From Pseudodesulfovibrio indicus (lineage in GTDB: Bacteria; Desulfobacterota; Desulfovibrionia; Desulfovibrionales; Desulfovibrionaceae), in the NCBI RefSeq assembly GCF_001563225.1, contig NZ_CP014206.1, positions 1 to 64,000 on the forward strand: 64,000 nt of DNA, read 5' to 3'. The position numbers and the translations under genes are program-made. Below are positions 49,245 through 56,480 of this stretch, in pieces (the stretch's first letter is position 1; each line of letters starts with the position of its first letter). The notes under the pieces are model-generated. The model saw only the letters and a list, made by a program, of their open reading frames with translations. It did not search any database and was not told the DNA's origin.

Positions 49245-50271
49245 TCATGACGTTACCCTCAAGGTCGGCGGTCAGATTTACGCCGGATGGAAGAGCATCA
49301 CGATCCGCCGCTCCATGGAACAGCTCGCCTCGACCTTCGAGCTGGGGCTGACCGATCGCTGGAACGGTTCGTCCGTCGCCCGGCCGATCAAGCCCGGCCT
49401 GGCATGCTCCGTGCTGATCGACGGCAAGACGATCATCACCGGCCACATAGACGACGCCGAGCCGAGCTACGACGGGGCCGCGCATGGCATCACCGTATCC
49501 GGCCGCGACCTGACCGGCGACCTTGTGGACTGTTCCGCTCCGTCAACGCAATTCGCCGACCGGACCCTGCTCCAGGTGGCCAAGGACCTGTGCAAGCCCT
49601 TCGGCGTCGGCGTGAAGGCCGAAACGGACGTCGGCGGCGTGTTCTCCACCCTCAAAAATAACGAGGGGGATTCGATTTTCGATACCCTTGAGTCGGCCGC
49701 CCGCGTCCGGGCCGTGCTGCTCATGTCCGACGGCCTGGGCAACCTGCTCCTGACCAAGGCGGGAACCGACCGCGTTTCCACCCGCCTGGCCCTGGGCGAA
49801 AACATCGTCACGGCCTCGGCCCGGTTTTCCAACCGCGATCGGTTCAGCTCGTACACGGTCAAAGGCCAAAGCGCGGGCGGCGACGATTGGAACGCCGAGG
49901 ACGCGGCGCATCCCCTGGCCACGGCCACGGATACCGGCGTGAGCCGCCACCGTCCACTCACCGTTCTGGCCGAGGAGAACATCGACCAGGCCGCCGCTCA
50001 GAAGCGGGCCGACTGGGAATGCAACGTCCGCTTCGGCCGCAGCCGCCGGGTCCAGTACCGGGTGGCCGGTTGGACCCATGCCGACGGGCTGTGGACACCC
50101 AACCGCCTCGTCCGGGTGAAGGACGCCTACCTGGCCGTTGACCAGGAGCTGCTCATCGCCGGGGCCGCCCTGACTCTGGATGGAAAGGGATGGTGGACCG
50201 ATCTCGACCTGCTGCCGCGTGAGGCGTTCCTCCGCGCCGCGCTGCCGGAACCGGAGGACGCGACATGGTAA
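49237..50271 (+). CDS. Baseplate hub protein (Mu gpP-like)
   Basis: The product of 344 residues starts at GTG 49237, overlapping the previous stop by 8 bases. It has the phage late control D/gp27-type hub layout: SITIRRSMEQLASTFELGLTDRW, VLIDGKTIITGHIDDAEPSYD and VSGRDLTGDLVDCSA. It forms the centre of the baseplate and docks the spike. Confidence 0.88.
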   Translation: MASHDVTLKVGGQIYAGWKSITIRRSMEQLASTFELGLTDRWNGSSVARPIKPGLACSVLIDGKTIITGHIDDAEPSYDGAAHGITVSGRDLTGDLVDCSAPSTQFADRTLLQVAKDLCKPFGVGVKAETDVGGVFSTLKNNEGDSIFDTLESAARVRAVLLMSDGLGNLLLTKAGTDRVSTRLALGENIVTASARFSNRDRFSSYTVKGQSAGGDDWNAEDAAHPLATATDTGVSRHRPLTVLAEENIDQAAAQKRADWECNVRFGRSRRVQYRVAGWTHADGLWTPNRLVRVKDAYLAVDQELLIAGAALTLDGKGWWTDLDLLPREAFLRAALPEPEDATW

Positions 50272-50858
50272 TGCGCCTGCTGGAAAAGACCCTCGCGCCC
50301 TTGCGCCGCAAAGTCATGCTCCTGGTGTCCCGCGCCGTGCTGACCCTGGCCGACGACGAGACCACCCTCCAGACCCTCCAGGCCAAGCTCCTGGGTGACG
50401 AGGTATTGTCCTCTCTGGAGCGGTTCCAGCAGTACGGGTTCACCTCCGTGCCGCATGCCGGTGCCGAGGCCGTGGCCCTCTCCCTGGGCGGCAACCGTTC
50501 CCACACCATCATCATCAACGTGGACGATCGCCGCTACCGCCTCAAGGGGCTGGAGAACGGCGAGGTCGCACTCTACACGGACGAGGACCAGAGCGCGGAC
50601 GGCTGCCGCATCGTCCTCCGGCGCGGCAACAGGATCGCCCTCCAGGCCCGCGTGATTGATATTCGCGGCGAGGAACGGGTGCACATTTCCGGCAAGGAGG
50701 TCGAGATCCACGCCGACGAGCGCCGCGAGATGGACGTGGCCGGCTACGGCGACGCCCTCAATTACACGGGGGGCACCTGGACCACCGATACCTACCACGA
50801 CGGCTCGGTGTTCGGTCCTTCAACCGAACACGGCATCCAGCCCCCGGAGGTGGACTAG
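50265..50858 (+). CDS. Baseplate spike protein (Mu gp45-like)
   Basis: The 197-residue protein begins with MRLLEKTLAPLRRKV, then an OB-type middle (FTSVPHAGAEAVALSLGGNRSHTIIINVDDRRYRL-like) and a C-terminal beta-prism/needle region with periodic hydrophobics, including ERVHISGKEVEIHADERREMDV. This is the Mu gp45 type of membrane-piercing spike. It overlaps gpP by 7 bases. Confidence 0.88.
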   Translation: MVMRLLEKTLAPLRRKVMLLVSRAVLTLADDETTLQTLQAKLLGDEVLSSLERFQQYGFTSVPHAGAEAVALSLGGNRSHTIIINVDDRRYRLKGLENGEVALYTDEDQSADGCRIVLRRGNRIALQARVIDIRGEERVHISGKEVEIHADERREMDVAGYGDALNYTGGTWTTDTYHDGSVFGPSTEHGIQPPEVD

Positions 50859-51302
50859 ATGGACGCGGCGCTGGTTTGGAAGGAGATGGGCGCGGACCTG
50901 ACCCTGGAGAATCTCTCCCTGGTCCAGGACGACACCCTGAAAACCGCCGTGGTCCTGTCCCTGTTCATCGACCGCCGGGCCGAGGCCGACGACGAACTGC
51001 CGGACAACACCTCCGACCGCCGGGGGTGGTGGGCCGACACCTTCGCCGAGGTGAACGGCGACCGCATCGGTTCCCGGCTCTGGCTGCTCAGCCGCGAGAA
51101 GCATGTGCCGTCCGTCCCGATCCGCGCCAGGGAATACGCCGAGGAGGCCCTGGCCTGGTTCGTCGAGGACGGCGTGGCCGAATCCGTGTCCGTGGAGACC
51201 TGGTGGGTCCGTCGTGGCGTCCTGGGGCTGCTGGTCAAGATGTACCGGCCCAACGCCCCGGCCATTGAGTTCAAATTCGACTACCTCTGGGAGAATATCT
51301 GA
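50859..51302 (+). CDS. Baseplate wedge protein gp46-like (gp25 family)
   Basis: The 147-residue protein (LVQDDTLKTAVVLSLFIDRRAEADDELP, then GWWADTFAEVNGDRIGSRLWLLSREK) is the Mu gp46 type, related to T4 gp25. It forms part of the baseplate wedge. It starts directly after gp45. Confidence 0.88.
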   Translation: MDAALVWKEMGADLTLENLSLVQDDTLKTAVVLSLFIDRRAEADDELPDNTSDRRGWWADTFAEVNGDRIGSRLWLLSREKHVPSVPIRAREYAEEALAWFVEDGVAESVSVETWWVRRGVLGLLVKMYRPNAPAIEFKFDYLWENI

Positions 51303-52357
51303 TGCCGTTTGACCGTCCGTCCCTCAGTGATCTTATCAGCCGGGTCAAGGCCGACATCGAGTCGCGTCTGGCCGGGGCCGACGCCAGCCAGCGCCGGACC
51401 CTCCTCGGCATCCTTGCCGTTGTTGAGGCAGGAGCCGTGCACGGCCTGTACGGCTACCTCGACTGGATCGCGGCCCAGGGCATGCCCGACACCGCCGACG
51501 CCGAGCAGCTGGAGCGATGGGCGTCCATCTGGGGCAAGCAGCGCAAGTCGGCGGCTTCGGCCACCGGCCTGGTCACGTTTACCGGCTCCGACGGCAGCGT
51601 GATCCCGACCGGCACGGTGGTCTCGCGTTCCGATGGCCTGGAGTTTTCCACCACCGAGGACGGGACCATTGCCGCCGGGTCGGCGGCCGTGGCCGTAACG
51701 GCCGTGGAGGCCGGTGCCGACGCCAACACCGCCGCCGGGGTCAAGCTCAAGCTCGTTTCCGCTCTGAGCGGGGTGCAGTCCACGGCCGTTGCCGGGGAAC
51801 TTTCCGGCGGCGCTGACGTGGAAGGCGACGGCGACCTCCGATCCCGGCTCCTGGCCAGGATACGCCAGGCCCCGCACGGCGGCGCGGACTTCGACTACGT
51901 TGCCTGGGCGCTGGAGGTCTCCGGCGTGACCCGCGCCTGGGTCTATCCCCTGGAGCTGGGAGCCGGAACCGTGACCGTGCGCGTCATGACCGACGGCACG
52001 ACCGAGGATGGCATCCCCGCCGCCGAGACCGTGGACGCGGTGCAGACGTACCTGGACGCGGCGCGCCCCGTTACCGCCGAGGTCTTCGTGGTCGCGCCGG
52101 TGGCCGTTCCCATGGACCCGGCCATCAGCATCAGCCCCAACACCGAAGCCGTGCAGGCCGCCATCGAGGCCGAGCTGGGCGACATGCTCCTGCGCGCCGC
52201 CGAGCCGGGCGCGACCATCCGCGTCAGCCATCTGCGGGAGGCCATTTCCATTGCCACCGGCGAGGCCGATCACGTCCTCCTTTCCCCGGCCGCCGACGTG
52301 GCCCACGCCGTGGGCGAAGTGGCCACGCTGGGAACCATCACCTGGAGTGATCTCTAA
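51302..52357 (+). CDS. Baseplate J-like protein (Mu gp47)
   Basis: The 351-residue protein has the Baseplate_J pattern: LSDLISRVKADIESRLAGADASQRRTLLG start, EQLERWASIWGKQRKSAASATGLVTFTG and a C-terminal EAISIATGEADHVLLSPAADV. It forms the baseplate wedge arm. It overlaps both neighbours by one base. Confidence 0.9.
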   Translation: MPFDRPSLSDLISRVKADIESRLAGADASQRRTLLGILAVVEAGAVHGLYGYLDWIAAQGMPDTADAEQLERWASIWGKQRKSAASATGLVTFTGSDGSVIPTGTVVSRSDGLEFSTTEDGTIAAGSAAVAVTAVEAGADANTAAGVKLKLVSALSGVQSTAVAGELSGGADVEGDGDLRSRLLARIRQAPHGGADFDYVAWALEVSGVTRAWVYPLELGAGTVTVRVMTDGTTEDGIPAAETVDAVQTYLDAARPVTAEVFVVAPVAVPMDPAISISPNTEAVQAAIEAELGDMLLRAAEPGATIRVSHLREAISIATGEADHVLLSPAADVAHAVGEVATLGTITWSDL

Positions 52358-52944
52358 TGCTGACCGCCGAGCAGTACCGTGACCAGCTGATGGCCCTGGC
52401 CCCGCGCGGGGCGGCCCTGCCCACCGACCTCGACAGCGTGTGGTGCCTCCTGCTCCTGGCCATGGCCACGGAGCTGGCCAGGGCGGACCGCCGGGCCGAC
52501 GACGTGCTGGACGAGCTGGACCCGCGCACGGCCTTGGAGCTGCTCTCCGATTGGGAGCGGGTCTGCGGCCTGCCCGGCCAGTGTTCCCAGGCGTCCGAAA
52601 CGATCCAGGAACGGCGCGAGGCGCTCCTCCTGGTCCTGACCGCGCAGGGCGGACAGTCGGTCGCGTATTACGAGGAGATCGCCGCCGCCCTGGGCGTAGC
52701 CGCCGTGGTCGAGGAGTTCCACCCGTTCCTGGCCGGATCGGACACCGGCGATCCGCTGACCAACGATGGTTGGACCCATGCCTGGCGCATGCGCGGCCCG
52801 GATGCAACCGTCAGATATTTCGAGGCCGGAGGAGCTGCCGCAGGCGAACCCCTGGCCGATTGGGGCAACGAGGCCTTTGAGTGTAACATGCTCCGGCTTG
52901 CTCCGGCGCACACCCTTTTAACTTTTGCCTATGGAGACGAATAA
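52357..52944 (+). CDS. Baseplate-fibre connector (Mu gp48, DUF2313/YmfQ)
   Basis: The 195-residue protein (LTAEQYRDQLMALAPRGAALPTDLDSVWCLLLLAMATELARADRRADDVLDELDPRTALELLSDWE-type layout) is the YmfQ/DUF2313 family that links baseplate and fibre. The last base overlaps the next ATG. Confidence 0.9.
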   Translation: MLTAEQYRDQLMALAPRGAALPTDLDSVWCLLLLAMATELARADRRADDVLDELDPRTALELLSDWERVCGLPGQCSQASETIQERREALLLVLTAQGGQSVAYYEEIAAALGVAAVVEEFHPFLAGSDTGDPLTNDGWTHAWRMRGPDATVRYFEAGGAAAGEPLADWGNEAFECNMLRLAPAHTLLTFAYGDE

Positions 52945-54005
52945 TGGACAGAATTGACCATTCCACCGCAACCGAAGCCCATCAGTTTACCGAGGGCAAC
53001 CCGGCCCTGGGCGTTCCCGCCACCGTGGTCACGGAGAAGTGGCTGAACGGGGTCCAGGAAGAGCTTGTGGGCATCATTGCCGGGGCCGGAATCGTCCTTG
53101 ATGCCGAGGACACAACCCAACTTGGCCAGGCCATATCCTTCATGATCGCAAACTACGCGCGAACCCGATTGACCGAGGACATCGTTGTCACGGTCGGGCC
53201 GGGCGGGGATTTCTCTTCCATCACCCAGGCCATCTCCTTCCTGTCCCGGACCTACTACAGCGCGGGCGACGGATATATCGCCACCGTGTTGCTCCGCTCC
53301 GGGTTCGTTTGGGCAGAATCTGTTGCACTGTCCTGCGCGTTCCTGCCCTGGGTGTCTATCGCCAGCGAGGACGCGGTCGTGCAGGTTCAGCGGTCTGCCA
53401 TCCCGGACGGAGCAGCTGTTTTCGCTGGTGATAGATGTATCATGCCTGAACTGTTGGCCCCCCTGGCCATGGACTCCAGCGGCACGGCAGGGTCCCATAT
53501 CGGTATCCACCTCATCGGATCGGTCCTCTCAATGTCCGGCGGATTCCGTGATGGCGATTGGCGCAACATTGTTGTGCAGAGCAACAGCTCCTTGTCTGCG
53601 ACCGGCTGCGATTTTTCAGGGGCAGGGGACATCGGCGTGTATGTCCAGGACTCGCGAGCGGTCATTGATTCGTCCGACGTCTCCTCCTGTGCCACCAATG
53701 GCATCATGGGCATGCGATCGTCCTTCATCTCCGCCGCATCGTCCAATGCCGACAACTGTGGGGTAGGCATGAAGGCCAACATGGGCGCGGTCATCACGGC
53801 CTGGAGTTCCCACGCGGTCAACTGCGCCACCTATGGCTACCATGCCGCCGACCTGGGCCAGATGCAGGTCACCAGCGCCGACGCATCAGGAGCTGGCACT
53901 TACGGGTATTGTGTCACATCTGGTGCAATGCTGAACAGACGCGCATCGACGGGATCGTACAGTCAGGCGCTGATTACCCCGACCACGCACGGAATTATAT
54001 TCTAG
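52944..54005 (+). CDS. Tail fibre or tail-spike-like protein
   Basis: The 353-residue protein has a baseplate-attachment N-terminus (VTEKWLNGVQEELVGIIAGAGIVLDAEDTTQLGQAI, about 30-65) followed by a right-handed beta-helix type region (SNSSLSATGCDFSGAGDIGVYVQDSRAVIDSSDVSSC-like short rungs). It is short for a fibre. Only one fibre gene is present, with no invertase or inverted copy, so the Mu G-segment switch is absent. Confidence 0.8.
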   Translation: MDRIDHSTATEAHQFTEGNPALGVPATVVTEKWLNGVQEELVGIIAGAGIVLDAEDTTQLGQAISFMIANYARTRLTEDIVVTVGPGGDFSSITQAISFLSRTYYSAGDGYIATVLLRSGFVWAESVALSCAFLPWVSIASEDAVVQVQRSAIPDGAAVFAGDRCIMPELLAPLAMDSSGTAGSHIGIHLIGSVLSMSGGFRDGDWRNIVVQSNSSLSATGCDFSGAGDIGVYVQDSRAVIDSSDVSSCATNGIMGMRSSFISAASSNADNCGVGMKANMGAVITAWSSHAVNCATYGYHAADLGQMQVTSADASGAGTYGYCVTSGAMLNRRASTGSYSQALITPTTHGIIF

Positions 54006-54015
54006 GAGGCAACCT

Positions 54016-54372
54016 ATGCTCTGCGTTTTCCGCAACGGATGCCATACCGGCAGCACCTACCCGACCGATACCCCCGAGGCCCGCACACACCATGCATCGC
54101 AAGGCGAAATCTGCGTATGGATACAGGACTGTCCGGCCCTGGCCATCGGCGACACTCTCGACAACCTGAGCGAACTCATCACGACGGATGCCGCCAGGAC
54201 TGTGCGCGCCGAGCGTGACGCGCTGCTCTCGGCTAGCGACTGGACCCAGGTTGCCGATGCCCCTCTGACCCCTGAGCAAATCGCCGCCTGGGCCACATAC
54301 CGCCAGGCTCTGCGCGACGTCCCGGAACAGGCTGGGTTCCCCGCCGACGTGACCTGGCCGGAGGCCCCGTAA
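54016..54372 (+). CDS. Tail fibre assembly-type protein
   Basis: The 118-residue protein has the C-terminal pattern RAERDALLSASDWTQVADAPLTPEQIAAWATYRQALRDVP...VTWP, typical of small proteins encoded after phage fibre genes. The N-terminus is cysteine-containing (CVFRNGCHTG). It overlaps the next ATG by one base. Confidence 0.75.
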   Translation: MLCVFRNGCHTGSTYPTDTPEARTHHASQGEICVWIQDCPALAIGDTLDNLSELITTDAARTVRAERDALLSASDWTQVADAPLTPEQIAAWATYRQALRDVPEQAGFPADVTWPEAP

Positions 54373-54683
54373 TGACCAGCCTTGACCACCCTTGGGACTG
54401 GCTGACGCACCTGACCATGGCGCTGATCCCGGCCATCATCGTCTGGATGATGACCGGGAACCCCTGGGCCGGGGCCGTGGCCGGAGCCCTATGCCTCTAC
54501 TACCGCGAGTACATGCAGGCGTATTACCGCGCTGTCCGCAACGGCAGCGCGGCCAGTCCGCGCACCGAGGTCGTGGCCCTGCTGGCCCCGTGGCGTTGGA
54601 CACCCGACTCCTGGGGCGACGTGCTGGTTCCGGTGGCTGTGCTGCTGGGGGCAGCCCTTGCCATGACCCTGCTGGGGGCGTGA
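54372..54683 (+). CDS. Small phage membrane protein, unknown
   Basis: The 103-residue product has hydrophobic segments at about 15-45 (ALIPAIIVWMMTGNPWAGAVAGALCLYY) and at the end (VLVPVAVLLGAALAMTLLG). It may act in superinfection exclusion or lysis, but nothing in the sequence shows this. It overlaps both neighbours by one base. Confidence 0.55.
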   Translation: MTSLDHPWDWLTHLTMALIPAIIVWMMTGNPWAGAVAGALCLYYREYMQAYYRAVRNGSAASPRTEVVALLAPWRWTPDSWGDVLVPVAVLLGAALAMTLLGA

Positions 54684-54895
54684 TGGACGAAGCCGACTAC
54701 GCCCAGAACTACGAGACCATGGACCGGGCCGTGGCCCTGGCCGCGCGCCACCGCCGCCCCGGCCCCGGCGCACCCACGGTGGACGGCGTCCCCGTCTGCC
54801 GCGAGTGCGGCGACCCGATCCCGCCCGCCCGGCTCCAGGCCGTCCCCGGCTGCGACCTCTGCCGCGACTGCCAGGCCGAGGCCGACCGAGCCTAA
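54683..54895 (+). CDS. TraR/DksA-type zinc-finger protein
   Basis: The 70-residue protein has the four-cysteine zinc finger of the TraR/DksA family, CRECGDPIPPARLQAVPGC followed by DLCRDC (about residues 40-64). Phage TraR-like proteins bind RNA polymerase in the secondary channel and change promoter choice. It is the last gene of the tail operon; its ATG overlaps the previous TGA. Confidence 0.85.
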   Translation: MDEADYAQNYETMDRAVALAARHRRPGPGAPTVDGVPVCRECGDPIPPARLQAVPGCDLCRDCQAEADRA

Positions 54896-54902
54896 CCCCA
54901 AC

Positions 54903-54915
54903 TGCTCTTTGAAAA
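54903..54915 (+). promoter_or_regulatory. boxA-like sequence
   Basis: TGCTCTTTGAAAA is close to bacterial boxA antitermination sequences and to the rRNA leader motif at the left edge of this window. It lies just before a run of hairpins in the 220-base gene-free leader of com-mom. A read-through role is an inference. Confidence 0.35.
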
Positions 54916-54941
54916 CCGCATAGGCGCAACCAAGACAAAGA

Positions 54942-55055
54942 CCCGCCGGACGAATCCGGCGGGCCGATCTCAAGAGGAACAGGCGGGGGCGTTCGCACCG
55001 CCCCCACTGGCGCGGTGTGGAGTACCGCACCACCAGCCGAGGCCAGCTGCTCCAT
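54942..55055 (+). promoter_or_regulatory. Triple-hairpin leader upstream of com-mom
   Basis: CCCGCCGGA-CGAA-TCCGGCGGG (54942-54963), GGGGGCG/CGCCCCC (54985-54991 with 54999-55005), and GCGGT/ACCGC (55012-55028) follow one another. GGAACAG (54976-54982) can pair, with one mismatch, to CTGCTCC (55047-55053). The outer motifs match the element at 38803-38922. It may terminate tail transcripts or control com expression; no T run follows the first hairpin. Confidence 0.5.
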
Positions 55056-55116
55056 TCACCTGTACAGGCTGAAAGGGAAATAGCAGGCCGCGACGTAACC
55101 TGTAAAGTAAGGTAAT

Positions 55117-55323
55117 ATGAATGAGTTTCGTTGTCGCAGATGCTCACGACTGCTAGCCATGGAATCGATTGAAGACGGCGCGTTGGACATCCAATGCCCG
55201 CGCTGCAAGACAATGAACCGCATGAGGACCGAGAGTCCCGACCCCGAAGGCCGCCGAGCCTCCCCCAAGGAGAAACGCCGTGCCTTCCCGTATCAAACCG
55301 CATCATCCACCCATCCCCGGTAA
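55117..55323 (+). CDS. com: Com-like zinc-finger translational activator of mom
   Basis: The 68-residue protein matches Mu Com: FRCRRCSRLLAMESIEDGALDIQCPRCKTMNRM gives the two CxxC pairs of a single zinc site. In Mu, Com binds the mom translation-initiation region and exposes its start codon. Here the mom start lies inside com (44-base overlap), as in Mu. A half match to the late element, GTAACCTG, is upstream (about 55094). Confidence 0.85.
   Translation: MNEFRCRRCSRLLAMESIEDGALDIQCPRCKTMNRMRTESPDPEGRRASPKEKRRAFPYQTASSTHPR
55246..55287 (+). promoter_or_regulatory. Predicted translation-masking structure over the mom start
   Basis: CTCC (55260-55263) can pair with GGAG (55269-55272), the mom ribosome site, across a CCCAA loop. 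GAAGGC (55246-55251) can pair with GCCTTC (55282-55287), which begins at the last base of the GTG start. Together they would hide mom initiation, the situation Com relieves in Mu. Structure predicted by eye; only short stems. Confidence 0.5.
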
Positions 55324-56014
55324 GTTCGACCCGCCCGCCGACGACCGCCCCGGCTACATCGAGGGCGAGTCCGGCGTGGCCGGTTTCGGCTGCCGCGACT
55401 TCTACGTCGCCTGGATTCCCTCCAGGCTGGCTAGGGAGCTGCTCATCAAGCACCACTACTCCCACCGCATCGTCAACAACAGCTATTGCCACCTCGGCGT
55501 CTACTACCGCCGGAACCTGGCCGGGGCGCTCTCCTTCGGCTACGCCCTGAACCCGATACAGGTCGGCAAGATCGTGCCGGACACGAAGACAGGCGAGTAT
55601 ATGGAGCTGAACCGCATGTGGCTGGCCGACGTGGCCCCCAGGAACAGCGAGAGCAAGGCGCTCTCCTACGCCTTCAAGTACATCAAGCGGGCATGCCCGA
55701 GCGTCGCCTGGGTGCAATCCTTCGCCGACGAGCGCTGCGGACGGAACGGCGTCGTCTACCAAGCCGCGAACTTCCTCTATTGTGGCCACCACTGGACCGA
55801 GTTCTACTTCCTGGACGCCGAGTATTACCATGTGATGCTGCTCACGACCAACAAGAAGGGCGGGGGGAGAGGGAGGACGCTGCGGGCCAACCTCGACCGC
55901 GCGATCCCGCTCCGGTTCCGTCAGTTCCGCTACGTCTATTTCATCAAAAAGAACTGGCGCAAACGCCTGGCACTCAAAACCCATCCCTACCCCAAGCCGG
56001 AGTCAACGGACTAA
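55280..56014 (+). CDS. mom: Mom-like adenine DNA-modification protein
   Basis: The 244-residue protein, starting at GTG 55280 with AAGGAG at 55267-55272, follows the Mu Mom family (acetyltransferase-like fold). Characteristic segments are YMELNRMWLADVAPRNSESKALSYAFKYIKR (about 108-140) and VQSFADERCGRNGVVYQAANFLYCG. Mom converts adenine to a modified base (carbamoylmethyl-adenine) and protects phage DNA from restriction. It is the last phage gene on the right. Confidence 0.88.
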   Translation: MPSRIKPHHPPIPGKFDPPADDRPGYIEGESGVAGFGCRDFYVAWIPSRLARELLIKHHYSHRIVNNSYCHLGVYYRRNLAGALSFGYALNPIQVGKIVPDTKTGEYMELNRMWLADVAPRNSESKALSYAFKYIKRACPSVAWVQSFADERCGRNGVVYQAANFLYCGHHWTEFYFLDAEYYHVMLLTTNKKGGGRGRTLRANLDRAIPLRFRQFRYVYFIKKNWRKRLALKTHPYPKPESTD

Positions 56015-56034
56015 CCCTCCGGCCCTCACCACAA

Positions 56035-56083
56035 GGAGCCGGGCCGATGCACCCCCCAGCATCAGCCCGGCTCCTTTCTCTTT
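56035..56083 (+). terminator. Terminator after mom
   Basis: GGAGCCGGGC (56035-56044) and GCCCGGCTCC (56065-56074) form a perfect 10-bp stem, followed by TTTCTCTTT. It ends the com-mom transcript before the phage right end. Confidence 0.85.
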
Positions 56084-56255
56084 GACGTCGCCGCACGTTT
56101 TTGAAACACTGTTACCACAATAGAAACAAACAGGCCGGGGCAATTATCCCGCCGTCAGCCCGAAATTTTCGCGCGCGGCTTTACCCCGCAACCAAATGAG
56201 GAAGGCCCCCCCGCCGGTCCCTTCCTCTCCCCCTTCCCCCTCTCCCAAACAAAAA
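56084..56255. other. Prophage right end and host junction (gene-free)
   Basis: No gene is seen. The right phage end should fall here, probably before about 56157. CAATTATCCCG (56141-56151) is nearly the inverse of CGGGATAACT at the left end. TTTGAAACA and AGAAACAAACA repeats (about 56101-56132) may be transposase sites. From about 56215 the sequence becomes pyrimidine-rich, like the left host flank. I could not identify a target-site duplication. Confidence 0.4.
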
Positions 56256-56280
56256 GGGGACGGCACCCCCTGCCGTCCCC
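56256..56280 (-). terminator. Hairpin with minus-strand U tract
   Basis: GGGGACGGCA (56256-56265), CCCCC loop, TGCCGTCCCC (56271-56280): a perfect 10-bp stem. AAAAA just before it gives TTTTT on the minus strand, so it would stop leftward transcription toward the prophage. It has no gene of its own in view. Confidence 0.55.
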
Positions 56281-56418
56281 TCCCCCGCCCGCCATGCGGC
56301 AAAAATTGACAAACCCTTGACGCCCGCTCCTCTCCCCCCATTTCCAAGACAGGAAAAAACAGCCTTTCTAGACTATTTTTAGATACACACCATCTTAATA
56401 TTACTTAATAAAGTTAAG

Positions 56419-56435
56419 TTGGCACATATGATGCT
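56419..56435 (+). promoter_or_regulatory. Sigma-54 promoter of the flagellin gene
   Basis: TTGGCACATATGATGCT has GG (56421-56422) and GC (56433-56434) separated by exactly 10 bases, the invariant -24/-12 spacing. It lies 46 bases before the flagellin ATG in an AT-rich stretch. Confidence 0.8.
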
Positions 56436-56480
56436 TAACTTTGGCAAAATGGATTTGTGAATCGAACAAGGAGGGTTCCG

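Noticed and set aside
52944..54372. An invertible tail-fibre segment as in Mu
   Set aside because: There is one fibre gene, no second oppositely oriented fibre end, no crossover-type inverted repeat and no invertase gene.
19029..56200. CCCCGC on both sides (near 19025-19030 and 56193) as the phage target duplication
   Set aside because: A 6-base match between two GC-rich 100-base stretches is expected by chance, and the implied ends do not begin TG and end CA.
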